From an uncultured Saprospirales bacterium (GTDB lineage Bacteria > Bacteroidota > Bacteroidia > Chitinophagales > Saprospiraceae): a stretch of 62,590 bases of DNA. The position numbers and the translations under genes were made by a program. Under the pieces are notes generated by a model. That model had not been told where the DNA came from. It saw only the letters and a program-made list of their open reading frames with translations, and made no database searches. The first letter of the stretch is position 1; every line of letters begins with the position of its first letter. Below, piece by piece: positions 1 through 10,497 of the stretch. The stretch lies in contig CALMIR010000163.1 of NCBI GenBank assembly GCA_937864265.1, positions 1 to 62,590 of the forward strand, read 5' to 3'.

Positions 1-870
1 CCAAGAGGATCGGCGTGATGGACGTTTCACAGATCGTCGTCATGCCGTCTGTGCCCGCTGTTAATTGTTCCGTTACATTTACGGTCACAGTGGCTTCATC
101 AGAGGCGCAGCCGCCTGTGGCTGCTATGGTATAGGTGAAGGTATAAACGCCAGGACTGCTGCCCGTTGGGTCAAATTCGCCTGTGCCTGCGTTGAATACG
201 CCGCCTGCCGGGTTGCCGGGGTCGGCTGCCCAGCTTCCGCCTGCGTCTTCGCCTGTCAAGAGAGCGGCCAAGAGGATCGGCGTGATCGAGGTTTCACAGA
301 TCGTCGTCATCCCATCCGAGCCAGCTGTTAATTGTTCCGTTACATTGACGGTCACAGTGGCCTCATCAGAGGCACAGCCGCCTGTGGCTGCTATGGTATA
401 GGTGAAGGTATAAACGCCAGGACTGCTGCCCGTTGGGTCAAATTCGCCTGTGCCTGCGTTGAATACGCCGCCTGCCGGGTTGCCGGGGTCGGCTGCCCAG
501 CTTCCGCCTGCGTCTTCGCCTGTCAAGAGAGCGGCCAAGAGGATCGGCGTGATGGACGTTTCACAGATCGTCGTCATCCCATCCGAGCCAGCTGTTAATT
601 GTTCCGTTACATTTACGGTCACAGTGGCCTCATCTGAAGCGCAGCCGCCTGTGGCTGCTATGGTATAGGTGAAGGTATAAACGCCAGGACTGCTGCCCGT
701 TGGGTCAAATTCGCCTGTGCCTGCGTTGAATACGCCGCCTGCCGGGTTGCCGGGGTCGGCTGCCCAGCTTCCGCCTGCGTCTTCGCCTGTCAAGAGAGCG
801 GCCAAGAGGATCGGCGTGATCGACGTTTCACAGATCGTCGTCATGCCATCCATGCCCGCCACTAACTTCT
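1..870 (-). repeat. 267-bp in-frame tandem repeats inside the secreted protein gene
   Basis: The unit beginning ccaagaggatcggcgtgat recurs at 1, 268, 535 and 802, an exact period of 267 bp (89 codons). Three full units and the start of a fourth, diverging near 870, lie in the window, and the array runs past the left edge. By eye the last roughly 155 bases of the three full units are identical, and all differences fall in the first roughly 110 bases. The repeat is GC-richer than the flanking sequence. Confidence 0.95.
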
Positions 871-2341
871 CTGTCCTGTTCACTGTAACTGGACAGCACA
901 ATTGCCCCATACAGCCATCAATATCGTCGGCTGTATAGTAGTAATCTTCTGTACCATCCATTAGATCGTCACTAAATGGAAGGATAGAAGCGTCCACTGT
1001 TAATACAGGGCCAACTCCCACGGATACATTAGAGCTGTTGTACCAAACCACATTGGTCAATCCCGCGTCCGCAGTAAGGGTAACGGTTGTGCTTCCATCC
1101 TCGCATATATCATAGGCATTGGGCGGGCAGCAGGCATTGACGAAAGTGACTTGTTCGGTAGCTGAACAGGAGGTGGTGGTGGTGAACTGAGCTAGGATAC
1201 CGTGGGGTCCAGAACCATCGGCTACAACATCGAAGGTGGCGGTTGTCATACCGCCAGGGAACATTGCCGGGTCTATGGTAACAGGGTTGGTGGAAAAGAC
1301 TGAGCCGCCCTGTAGTTCGACAGAGATAAATTCACCCGGGGAAGCCACTCCCCAAGAAATATCTACAGATATTGTGGCTTCGCTTCTGTTGTTGGCCATA
1401 TTGTATGTACAAACACCAGGGTCTGGAGTTGAAAGAATTGGATTGACGCAAGCCTGCGATGTGAGGCAAAGTGCATCAAACTTGACGGATTCGCCAGAAG
1501 CGGTTGGGTTTTGGTTTTCTAGCGTTATACGTACATAACTGGCATTGGCTGGGGCGGCACTAAGAGCAAGCATGTAAGGGCCTCCGAAGCCGTAGTCATC
1601 TTCCCAGTCATGTGTGACCGTATGGACGACAGTCGCTCCGATAGGATTGTCACCAGCATCATAATATTGGAGCGTTGCCGTACCCACGTTCACTAATGGG
1701 AAGTGCATGGCCGAGTACAGCGTCAAGGTATAGGCATTGCCTACGGTGACGGGTACGTTCTGGTACGCCACCGAGGTGCCCGTACCATACAGCCCGAGGT
1801 GAGCGATGCCGTCGGGGCGCAGCCAGTCATAATCGGCGTAAGCACGGTTAGGAGCGACCCAGTCGGCAGGAGTATATTCCACTCCTATAGGCGGGGGAGT
1901 GACATTGGCAGAAGTGATTTCGAAGCTGGGGTTGAGCAACAAGTTGCCTGAGCAATAGTCACCACAGCCAGCGGGGGCGTCGTATGCGTCAATCAATGTA
2001 TTAGTACAAACCGGGTCATTCACAAAATAAGCCGTGACATTAATATCTTGTACACCACTAGCAGTAAGTCCATTAATGATATAAGTGTCCGGACTGGAGC
2101 CATCAGGAGTAAAAGTATAGAGCGTGCCCGGGCCTTCACCTATGGCCAAAACGATGTCTCCGCTGGGGGGGGTGGTGTAGGTAAGGTTAACTGATAAGTC
2201 GTATTGGCTATCAGTGCAAACGGTGGGGGTAGCTGAAACGACTGTCACACTGCATTGGGCATGTAAACGCAGGGGCAACAAGCTAATTGTCAATGCTCCT
2301 AACAGCAATAGACAATTCCTAGTAAAGGATTGAGATTTCAT
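1..2341 (-). CDS. Large secreted repeat protein, N-terminal part (cut by window edge)
   Basis: The reading frame opens at an ATG at 2341 and stays open to base 1, giving about 780 residues with the C-terminus outside the window. It starts with a signal peptide (MKSQSFTRNC, a Leu-rich core, cleavage expected after LHAQ). Residues of roughly 105-240 contain the sequence NLLLNPSFE and an aromatic beta-rich stretch that resembles carbohydrate-binding-like modules of Bacteroidota surface proteins. The distal part is built from 89-residue repeats beginning near GEDAGGSWAADPGNP and containing GVYTFTYTIAATGGC, a repeat type common in T9SS-exported adhesin-like proteins. The expected sorting domain would be beyond the left edge. 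It lies 197 bp downstream of another giant secreted protein on the same strand, so the two may be co-expressed. Exact function is unknown; a cell-surface or gliding/adhesion role is inference. Confidence 0.85.
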   Translation of the reverse strand, partial: MKSQSFTRNCLLLLGALTISLLPLRLHAQCSVTVVSATPTVCTDSQYDLSVNLTYTTPPSGDIVLAIGEGPGTLYTFTPDGSSPDTYIINGLTASGVQDINVTAYFVNDPVCTNTLIDAYDAPAGCGDYCSGNLLLNPSFEITSANVTPPPIGVEYTPADWVAPNRAYADYDWLRPDGIAHLGLYGTGTSVAYQNVPVTVGNAYTLTLYSAMHFPLVNVGTATLQYYDAGDNPIGATVVHTVTHDWEDDYGFGGPYMLALSAAPANASYVRITLENQNPTASGESVKFDALCLTSQACVNPILSTPDPGVCTYNMANNRSEATISVDISWGVASPGEFISVELQGGSVFSTNPVTIDPAMFPGGMTTATFDVVADGSGPHGILAQFTTTTSCSATEQVTFVNACCPPNAYDICEDGSTTVTLTADAGLTNVVWYNSSNVSVGVGPVLTVDASILPFSDDLMDGTEDYYYTADDIDGCMGQLCCPVTVNRTEKLVAGMDGMTTICETSITPILLAALLTGEDAGGSWAADPGNPAGGVFNAGTGEFDPTGSSPGVYTFTYTIAATGGCASDEATVTVNVTEQLTAGSDGMTTICETSITPILLAALLTGEDAGGSWAADPGNPAGGVFNAGTGEFDPTGSSPGVYTFTYTIAATGGCASDEATVTVNVTEQLTAGSDGMTTICETSITPILLAALLTGEDAGGSWAADPGNPAGGVFNAGTGEFDPTGSSPGVYTFTYTIAATGGCASDEATVTVNVTEQLTAGTDGMTTICETSITPILL

Positions 2342-2538
2342 TTTACTAACGTTTTCAAATTGCCATCCTAACCTGCTTTCTGACAAGGAAAGAGAAGGTA
2401 GGGTGCTCCTATTTTGCCTCAAGAGGCTTTTTGGCTCAGTAAAGGAAGTAGAATGGTAAACTTGATTCATGAGTTATGATTTTTTGCCTTTTTGAAAAGA
2501 CAGACTTAATTCTTTATTATAAAATGATCGTCAGTTCA

Positions 2539-5500
2539 TCAATTGCCATTCACCTGCACTTGCACACCAAAGCAATTGCCATTCGGACAAGGCGGCGTAC
2601 AGCCCTCTACCGGTAAATTGTTTCGATCAATGAAGGGATCGCCCAATTCCAAATCAAACTGCAAGAAAAAGGGATTGGCAATCGTTGAGAAGTTCAGGAC
2701 TTGTGTTCCACTGCCATTCACAGCTGACCCGAGGTAAAGTGGATCAGCGCTGCCAGGATTATCTTCCGAACCACCAGTCGGATCTAGGACATCATCGGTA
2801 TCGCCTGCACGATCGCCTGCTGTACCTGTATTGGTATAACCCACTGGTGGGGTATAGCTCATGGAATAGATCCCTGCCACTATTGGGCTTCCCACAGCAG
2901 CCCAGGAATACCGCCCGGTGCTGCCATCCTCAATGATATTGACCATGCCCCCTACTGGAGGAACGACAGATATGGTGCCTCCTGTGATTACTTCACCTGT
3001 TTCGACACAATAAATGTATCCAATGGGATCTGTGGGCGGGAAAATGAATTGTACTTGGGCAAAACAGGTCGGATTGTTTTCAAACCGGATTTCAATCATT
3101 TCAGTTACTTGACAGGTCATTCCAGATATGGTAATCAACTCTCCAGTTGCATTAGCCGCTAAGTTGGTGCGTACTAATGTCTGGAAAGAGCCGCCATCCA
3201 AGCTGTATTCAAAATCACCTGTGGTAGGAGCATCTGTCCAATCCAGACTCAAGGTAGTACTAAAATTGCCTGCTGAGCAGGAAGATATCGTTGTTGCTGT
3301 GATGCTGAGGGCACAGTCTGGTACCGAACACGCGGCTGGCGCGCTAACTATTTCATCGACCAACTGGCAGCTCGCATCGTTATCGTCTGTGATGGTGATG
3401 GTCAAGTCGCCACCAGAGATCGGGAAGGGGCCATAAGGGCCGTTGACCGTGTTATAGGCCAGCCCACCTTGTGTATCATCTCCGCTAATAGAATAGCTGA
3501 TGCCTGTACCTGTACCACTTACTTCGATAGTATAGGAAAAAGTGTCATCACCCGGGTCGGATGTACCGTTGTCGTTACAAGTAGCGACAATGCTCGGAGT
3601 ATTTAGGTTACACATTATGACACAAGCATCGCTAACATTAAAAGTATTTGTAGTGGTACAACCATTATTATCAGTCACAGTTACACTATACATTCCAGCA
3701 GCCAAACCACTCAAGTCTTCCATGTCGTCATTATCGCCTGTACCGTCGTTGTCCCAATCGATCGAGAAGGGCGCGATGCCTATTATGGTCAAATTAATTG
3801 CCCCATCATTGGTGGTACAAGACTCGGGAGTTGTAGCTGCGTTCAGTACTGCTGGTTCGGAGGAAACCAGCTCCACAGAAGTAGCTGCTACACAGCCCAA
3901 ATTATCAGTAACGGTCACGTTGTAAGTGCCTTCGCTAAGTCCGTTTAAATCTTCTAAGTCATCATTATCGCCTGTACCGTCGTTGTCCCAATCGTAGGTA
4001 TAAGGAGAAGTCCCGCCCGTTACTTGCAAATCTATATCTCCATTTGAGCCATTGCAAGTCGGATTGTTTTGGAAAGTAATAATCGTTGGTGATGCCGATG
4101 GATTTAAACTAAAGGTAGCCGTAGCGGTACAACTAATGCTATTGGTTACTGTAACGCTGTAGTTACCTGCTGCCAAAGCACTCAGGTTTTGCAAATCGTC
4201 ATTATCGCCTGTGCCGTCGTTATCCCAATCGAAGGTATAAGGCCCCGAACCATCTAAATCAGAGATGGTCAAAGTAATGGATCCGTTGTTCATGCCACAG
4301 TCCGGATTGACCAATATGGCATCTAAAACTGGATCGCGAATGACGCGAATACTGGCGTTTTCTTGTACAGAACAGCCATCATTACCTGTCACAACGATCG
4401 TATATGTACCACCTGCAAGACCGCTGATGTCTTCCGTATCATCGTTGTCGCCTAGGCCATCATTGCTCCAGTCGAAGGTAAATGGCCCATTTCCCCCCGT
4501 CACCGTAAGGTCAATACTCCCTGTTTCTGCACAGGTAGCGGGGTCTATGACTGAAATGCTAAGCACAGGATCCGTTGAATTCAATATAGTAGCACCTATG
4601 GTTGCCTGGCATCCGTTATTGTCAGTTACAATAACCATGTAGCTGCCTGATGGCAACCCGTTGAGGTCTTCTATGTCATCGTTGTCGCCTGTGCCGTCAT
4701 TGTTCCAATCTATCATGAAAGGCGCAGCCCCTCCAGTGATGGTGAGGTCAATACTGCCATCTTGGCTGGTACAATCTGATGCGCTGGTAGGCGTTACGGC
4801 CAAAGTAGGGCCATCTATGTTGTTAACTGTAGCCATGGTTGTAGCTATACACCCATTGGCATCTGTTACTATTACACTGAAATTACCAGTACCCAATCCA
4901 GAAATATCTTCCGTGTTCAAGCCATTGCTCCAAAGGAAAGTAAAAGGCTCTGTACCTCCACTGACTGTTAGATCAATACTGCCGTTCGCGTTACCACAGG
5001 TTTCATCGGTTGGTATTGGGCTAAGGGTTGGCCCGGGGGTATTGGTAATCATGACCGAAGCCATGTCTGTACACATATTTGCGTCGGTGATGGTTACGTT
5101 GTAAGTTCCCATCATCAAGCTGGTCAGGTCTTCTGTATCGTCATTGTCGCCTGTGCCGTCATTGTCCCAATCGAATGTATAAGGCCCCGTGCCTCCTGTG
5201 ACGGACAGATCAATACTGGCATTGCCAGCGCCACAGAAATCATTGACTTGGCTTGATGCTAAGCTGGGGCCTGGTGTGTTGGTAATTTCGACACTTAAGG
5301 TTGCCGGACAATTGGAGACATTATTAACGGTAACACTATAAGTACCTGCACTTAGTCCACTCAGGTCTTCCATGCCAGAACTGTTGCTCCATGAAATGGT
5401 AGTAAAAGCTCCGACGATTGTCAAATCAATACTGCCATTTGCGTCCGTACAGGTTTCATTTATTTGGGTGGCGGATAGTGACACAGAGCCAGAGCTACCA

Positions 5501-8500
5501 ATAGAAGCACTAGCCGATTCCACACAAGCATCCGCATCGGTAACAGTCACGTTGTAATTGCCAGCCGCCAATCCGGTCAAATCTTCAGTATCGTCATTAT
5601 CTCCGATACCGTCATTGCTCCAATCGATGATATAAGGTGCTGTTCCGGTGATGGTTAAGTCTATCTGGCCATTGGAGTTTCCACAGGTTGCATCTGTGGA
5701 AAGTAGGCTCAATAGCAATTCATTGATTGCCACATTAATACTTACTTCTTCTGAACAACCTACGTTGTCGGTAACCGTGAGGGAGTACATACCCGCTTGG
5801 GTACCTGCGTTGGTGATGGATAAGGTTGGGTTTTGGGCACTTGAGCTAAAGCCATTTGGCCCCGACCAGCTAAAGGTGTAAGGAGAAATCCCCCCGCTGG
5901 CACTGGCTATCAAATTCAGGGTTTCACCAACGCAAGGCGTATTGGAACCGGGTACTACAACGGGTGCATCACAACCGCCGGCGCCACTAAAAGCGAAATC
6001 ATAGCTGTGTTTATTTTCCCCGTACTCGCCCGTGTTTAGGGTGATGACTGCATCGCCGGAATTATCGGTCGCATCATTATCCCGCTCATCGCCGGAAGCA
6101 CCCTGTGTATTGGCAGGAGAAATCAGTGTACCTGCATAACCAAGGCCTACGCTATAGGTGGAAATGCCGGTGTCGGCACTCCAATTCGAAATGCGAATTT
6201 GATATTGGGTATTGGGTAATACGGCATTGTCTGCAGTGAAAGACCAATTTTCTGCATTTAGTCCGTTCGAACTTCCGGACTGACTGAATACGTATCGGCC
6301 ATAAGCATCGGTAGTCGTTTCGGCCACTTTTACATAGCTTGAGCCGTTCCATTTATACAGCTCTACGGTTACGTTATTGATACCTGGTTCGCTAGGGTCT
6401 TGCAGGCCATCAAAATCGTCGTCCCACCAGACTATATTGCCAATTTCAATTGGGCGGGATTCACAGAAAAGTACCATATCTCCTACCCCAGTGCCTTTTG
6501 CAAAATTCGGAGCGTTTCCAGTGGAACTGCCCTGGTACACTTCAAGTCGTTTCACCGTAGAGCCATTGGTATTCCTCATCCAGCTAATACCATTAGAATA
6601 ATAGTCAATCGCATCAGCTAATGGGAAAGCTACTTCGCCGGATCCAGGCAAAAGCATCAAAGAACCAATTCCGCCTTGCCATTTATTGGCACCAATACCT
6701 GTCCAGTAGTCACCCCAATAAAAAGATTTCCCACCAGGACCAGAATTACCTGTCGGATTGGTTGTGGTAAGGCTTCCCGCCACACCATTGTTTTCTAAAG
6801 TAAAAGTACCTGCCGCGTTGTTATACGCAGCTCTCAAAATATCGCCAAAGGCCATATTTCTCTCCGCTGTACTACTGATTGGACCTGGCGGAGGTGGCGC
6901 CTGATAGCCTAATTGTAAACCTGTACGATCGCCTATACCAATGATCATAGCATTATCATCGTCAAATTCGATGTCCATGATGACTGGTTGAGCAAAATTG
7001 GCATCTGTTTTATTTGCCACATAAGGGGACATGGTATTCCAATCATCAATCCATTTGACAAAATAATCAGAGCCATTCACATAGGCATCGCGATAATAAG
7101 TCAGCGGGAAGCTCAGTTCGAGTGTCCAGTTCGTCCCGTCGAAAGAATAAATATTACCCGTTAAGTCACTGCACGGAGAAGTGGGAGAGCAAGAACTAAG
7201 GCTGGCATCGCAAACTACCCCCACATACAATTTTCCTCTGCGAAACTCCAATCCCCAAGGGCGGGCTACGCCGTTATTACACGGCGAGTTGTTCAACCAG
7301 GGAATACCTGGTAGTGGGGTAGCACTACCGGGCGTCGGGTTATTCAAATCAATGGTATATATTTTCCTGTCATACAAGTTGGTGACATACATTTTTGTAT
7401 TTTCAGGGTTGATATCAATATCTCCAAAACCAACTTTACCCACCTGAGCAAAAGTAGTCGGATCTATGTTGTCGCAAGCGCCACAAGGCCCTTCCTGGCC
7501 AAATGCATTTCCGATACCCGGAAATCGTGTAGCATTGCTGGCAACTGTACCTGCGGCTGATCCAAAATTATAAAATACTGGCGCTGAGGAATTGGGGGCA
7601 CTGTCATCATGGTAGTAGATAGCACCAATGCCACTTGGCCCCAAGCCGGCATGGCGCTTCAATACTGAAGACATATAAAGGCGTTCTGCTGCTGCATCGT
7701 AGGAAACACCCCAAGTTGAACCAATTGCATTGATGGTTACATAATTAACATAGGTGCTGGATGGAGAGTTGCCGCTATCATTGTACCTAAAACGGGCAAC
7801 ACCGGTACTCCCGGTATTGCTACTATGTTGTGGATCACCATTTACATAGCACGGAATAACGAAATAAGGGTTAGTATCATCACAATAATGAGCCGGGTCA
7901 ACCAATCCAAGATTGGCGTCGCAGCGACCACTTTGTATAAATTGAACAGCAGTACCCGAGCTTGATCCATGCGGCCCTTCAAAAAGACTAGCTGGAATGG
8001 TAAATTCTACCCGATAAACCGTAGATGCGGTCAATCCGGTGAAACTATACGCACCTGTAGCATTGGTTGTGGTTGGGCTCCCCACCTGACCGTTGTCATC
8101 AAAGAGGGTAACCGTAATGCCAAAAATTCCATTATCTCTTGCGTCCTGCGTCCCATCGTCATCAATATCTTCATACACGACGCCTCGAATTTCTGTACTA
8201 GAGGCGCAGGCGCTTGCCGTTGGGTAACCTGTCCACGAACCACTACTTGCTACCACATCGGGTGTACCAGTGCAGGATATAGAGGCTTCCCAACCGAGTG
8301 CGTTGCTACTACCGTTGGAAGAAAATTGAAAAGTCAGACAATCGTTAGTAGAAGTAACAACACCCGGTGAATTGGCTTCGCCAAAACCGGAATAGGTTCC
8401 TATAATTGGAGCCCCCGTACTACTGCCATCGTATATACTTAAAAAGTCAACACCAGCCTGGGTGTTGAAATGATCAAAGGTAAATGAAATTTGATTATTG

Positions 8501-9738
8501 GAATTGGAGCAAAAGGTAACCGTGTAGTTTTCATTGTTGCCATAATTGCCCCCAAGGTTGCCTGAGTCTGCAAATAGGCCGCTACAGGTATTGATGGTTG
8601 TGCCATTTGATCCAACATCGAGTACATAATCGGCGACGGGCCCACAACTCGCCGGCGCGGAATACATCGTGGAGCCATTGCATGGGCTTGCGTCGCTAAA
8701 CGTAGCCGTTACTGTGTGCGAACCACTCCCGGGAGACAAACCAGATAAGGTGTAGTTGACTGAAGTTCCAAAAGGAGGGTTAAATACTTGGCTGGCTGCG
8801 CCGTCGCTTACTGTGAGCGTGCCCGTTGATGGCGGACTTGTATAACTCACCGTTCCAGATACGTCATAGGTAGCTCCCATACAAGTTGGAATGGCTGTTA
8901 GCGAAGCAGGGGTGCAGCCGCCTATACATGAAATGGTAGAAGCCCAACCAGAGGCTCCGGTCGAGCCATCAGAAATAAAATGAAACGTCAAACAAGTTCC
9001 TGTTCCGTTAACTGTACCCGGGCCACTTGTACCCGTAAAAGGACTGCCCGCAATTTGTGGGGCACTTCGATCCGCCCCGTTATACACATATAAAAAGTCG
9101 AAAGCATTCTCTAAACTGAAAGAAGAAAAGGATACACTGGGGTTCCCTCCATTGTCAGAACAAATAGTAGTAATGGTACTATTCAGATCAGGCGTGTTTC
9201 CTCCAGACCCTCCTGGATCAAAAAAACTTCCACTACACCCCGTAATGGTGCTAGAACTCGCACAAAAAACATTGGCCTCCCAGCCCTGATCGCTTATGCT
9301 GGAACTGGCATCGGAGGTAAACCGAATGGTAATACAAGTTCCGGAGGAAGTTTTGACTTTTGGGCCGCCTGAAAACCCTACATTGGTATAAGGGCTGCCT
9401 GAGAATTGAGCAGATGCTGTGCTTGGGCCGTCGTATAAATAGAAAAAATCATTAAAACCAATTAAAAAATTATCAAAACTCAAACTAATGGGTTGCCCGT
9501 TGTTTGAACAAAATGTAACCGTTGTATTCTGGTTTAATCCATAATTCCCCCCTGAACCCCCCGAATCATAAAAGATACCCGAACAGGTGGAAATAGTAGC
9601 CCCATTCGTTGCTGGTGAAGTGCCCATCGTATAGGTCTGAGCATCCAACTTTGCTCCTGCTGAAAGCAGCAAAATCAACATCCAAAAGAGCTGATTTTGA
9701 CCTTTTCTAGGGTTTCTCGGCCATAGAGTTGCCCTCAT
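2539..9738 (-). CDS. Giant secreted multidomain protein (CUB, SdrD-B, propeller-like, SprB repeats)
   Basis: The open frame extends to an ATG at 9831, but the start at 9738 gives a cleaner signal peptide (MRATLWPRNPRKGQNQ, Leu/Ile core, cleavage after LDAQ) and a protein of 2399 residues. Numbered from 9831, CUB-like modules (CSGxFxDxGGxGGNY ... LYDG ... GWEA..C) lie at about 80-190, 197-300 and 413-523. SdrD-B-like domains (VYEDIDDDGTQD, VWWDDDFDGLQD) lie at about 547 and 1130, with a beta-propeller-like region between them. Nine SprB-type repeats (xxCxxxNGxIDLTVTGG ... AGTYNVTVTDxxGC) occupy about 1375-2085. Seven of the nine carry an Asp-rich insertion (see findings). No type A or type B T9SS domain is recognisable at the C-terminus, which instead ends in a four-Cys segment (CTPPCPNGNC). 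SprB repeats are known from gliding and adhesin proteins; the exact role here is unknown. Confidence 0.88.
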   Translation of the reverse strand: MRATLWPRNPRKGQNQLFWMLILLLSAGAKLDAQTYTMGTSPATNGATISTCSGIFYDSGGSGGNYGLNQNTTVTFCSNNGQPISLSFDNFLIGFNDFFYLYDGPSTASAQFSGSPYTNVGFSGGPKVKTSSGTCITIRFTSDASSSISDQGWEANVFCASSSTITGCSGSFFDPGGSGGNTPDLNSTITTICSDNGGNPSVSFSSFSLENAFDFLYVYNGADRSAPQIAGSPFTGTSGPGTVNGTGTCLTFHFISDGSTGASGWASTISCIGGCTPASLTAIPTCMGATYDVSGTVSYTSPPSTGTLTVSDGAASQVFNPPFGTSVNYTLSGLSPGSGSHTVTATFSDASPCNGSTMYSAPASCGPVADYVLDVGSNGTTINTCSGLFADSGNLGGNYGNNENYTVTFCSNSNNQISFTFDHFNTQAGVDFLSIYDGSSTGAPIIGTYSGFGEANSPGVVTSTNDCLTFQFSSNGSSNALGWEASISCTGTPDVVASSGSWTGYPTASACASSTEIRGVVYEDIDDDGTQDARDNGIFGITVTLFDDNGQVGSPTTTNATGAYSFTGLTASTVYRVEFTIPASLFEGPHGSSSGTAVQFIQSGRCDANLGLVDPAHYCDDTNPYFVIPCYVNGDPQHSSNTGSTGVARFRYNDSGNSPSSTYVNYVTINAIGSTWGVSYDAAAERLYMSSVLKRHAGLGPSGIGAIYYHDDSAPNSSAPVFYNFGSAAGTVASNATRFPGIGNAFGQEGPCGACDNIDPTTFAQVGKVGFGDIDINPENTKMYVTNLYDRKIYTIDLNNPTPGSATPLPGIPWLNNSPCNNGVARPWGLEFRRGKLYVGVVCDASLSSCSPTSPCSDLTGNIYSFDGTNWTLELSFPLTYYRDAYVNGSDYFVKWIDDWNTMSPYVANKTDANFAQPVIMDIEFDDDNAMIIGIGDRTGLQLGYQAPPPPGPISSTAERNMAFGDILRAAYNNAAGTFTLENNGVAGSLTTTNPTGNSGPGGKSFYWGDYWTGIGANKWQGGIGSLMLLPGSGEVAFPLADAIDYYSNGISWMRNTNGSTVKRLEVYQGSSTGNAPNFAKGTGVGDMVLFCESRPIEIGNIVWWDDDFDGLQDPSEPGINNVTVELYKWNGSSYVKVAETTTDAYGRYVFSQSGSSNGLNAENWSFTADNAVLPNTQYQIRISNWSADTGISTYSVGLGYAGTLISPANTQGASGDERDNDATDNSGDAVITLNTGEYGENKHSYDFAFSGAGGCDAPVVVPGSNTPCVGETLNLIASASGGISPYTFSWSGPNGFSSSAQNPTLSITNAGTQAGMYSLTVTDNVGCSEEVSINVAINELLLSLLSTDATCGNSNGQIDLTITGTAPYIIDWSNDGIGDNDDTEDLTGLAAGNYNVTVTDADACVESASASIGSSGSVSLSATQINETCTDANGSIDLTIVGAFTTISWSNSSGMEDLSGLSAGTYSVTVNNVSNCPATLSVEITNTPGPSLASSQVNDFCGAGNASIDLSVTGGTGPYTFDWDNDGTGDNDDTEDLTSLMMGTYNVTITDANMCTDMASVMITNTPGPTLSPIPTDETCGNANGSIDLTVSGGTEPFTFLWSNGLNTEDISGLGTGNFSVIVTDANGCIATTMATVNNIDGPTLAVTPTSASDCTSQDGSIDLTITGGAAPFMIDWNNDGTGDNDDIEDLNGLPSGSYMVIVTDNNGCQATIGATILNSTDPVLSISVIDPATCAETGSIDLTVTGGNGPFTFDWSNDGLGDNDDTEDISGLAGGTYTIVVTGNDGCSVQENASIRVIRDPVLDAILVNPDCGMNNGSITLTISDLDGSGPYTFDWDNDGTGDNDDLQNLSALAAGNYSVTVTNSISCTATATFSLNPSASPTIITFQNNPTCNGSNGDIDLQVTGGTSPYTYDWDNDGTGDNDDLEDLNGLSEGTYNVTVTDNLGCVAATSVELVSSEPAVLNAATTPESCTTNDGAINLTIIGIAPFSIDWDNDGTGDNDDMEDLSGLAAGMYSVTVTDNNGCTTTNTFNVSDACVIMCNLNTPSIVATCNDNGTSDPGDDTFSYTIEVSGTGTGISYSISGDDTQGGLAYNTVNGPYGPFPISGGDLTITITDDNDASCQLVDEIVSAPAACSVPDCALSITATTISSCSAGNFSTTLSLDWTDAPTTGDFEYSLDGGSFQTLVRTNLAANATGELITISGMTCQVTEMIEIRFENNPTCFAQVQFIFPPTDPIGYIYCVETGEVITGGTISVVPPVGGMVNIIEDGSTGRYSWAAVGSPIVAGIYSMSYTPPVGYTNTGTAGDRAGDTDDVLDPTGGSEDNPGSADPLYLGSAVNGSGTQVLNFSTIANPFFLQFDLELGDPFIDRNNLPVEGCTPPCPNGNCFGVQVQVNGN

Positions 9739-9831
9739 TATAGGGTTCAAATGGCAAAGCATGTAACAGACTGAGCATACAATCCAACTAGGAGTCTTGA
9801 ATGGCCAGGAAGTCTGGGTAAAGATTTTCAT

Positions 9832-10497
9832 GAGAATATGAATTTATCCTTTATTAATTTACATTGTATAAAAACTTTCAGAACAAAAGCAGACTAGGCA
9901 AACCAGATAACATTTCTGGATGCCAACAAAGCATTGGTTTTAGATAGGATTAAGCTCCTGTCATCGCTCTAAATCTGTGTTAGATTTCTGCCAAATCAAT
10001 CGATGCCTTAGCTTACTGGAACTTTTCCTAAATTCCCCCTTGTGTAGTTAATACATTGGAAAAGCTATTCGGCTGATAGGTCAATTAAACCGAGTAGCAT
10101 TTTATAAGATTTTGGGATTTTGTACTTCACTTTATCTATTCTTCACAGCAACAAAATTAAGGGAATCTCAAATAGGGTATAAGACAAAATAGCAGTATTT
10201 GTACAACCTAGTTTATAAACATGATTCAATTTTTTTCTTTTAAATAATTGTTAATCAGCATTTTGAGTTATTTTAAAAACCAACAAATGAATAAAAATTT
10301 AAAAAACGATACTGAATACTGGGCTATAAAGTTGGGATATCTTATGACAAAACAGTCGGAGCTATGCCGAAAACGACATTACCCAACCTGCTGAAACCTG
10401 GGCAAGCCCGGCGTCAGCATCAATTGCTCTAGCAAGATTAAAAAGATTGCCGACTGGAAAGCAGAGGTACTGGTATAATGCTCTGATACAAGCCTTG
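9832..10497. other. AT-rich non-coding region between two minus-strand genes
   Basis: No convincing gene is present in this 0.66 kb. It holds the upstream region of the giant secreted protein (a TAATTTTG -7-like motif on the minus strand near 10152-10159, without a clear -33 partner) and the 3' flank of the metallophosphoesterase gene. A compact hairpin lies at 10390-10418 (GCTGA and TCAGC outer arms, CTGGG and CCCGG inner arms), but no T-run follows it, so it is not a standard terminator. Confidence 0.5.

Noticed and set aside
1-870. Possible CRISPR array
   Set aside because: The unit is 267 bp, fully coding and has no spacer structure.
65-938. Several plus-strand reading frames in the 267-bp repeats
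   Set aside because: They repeat with the array and lie opposite a minus-strand frame that is open over 2.3 kb and has a signal peptide; they are shadows.
10390-10418. Hairpin as riboswitch or terminator
   Set aside because: No known riboswitch core is seen and there is no T-run after the stem.
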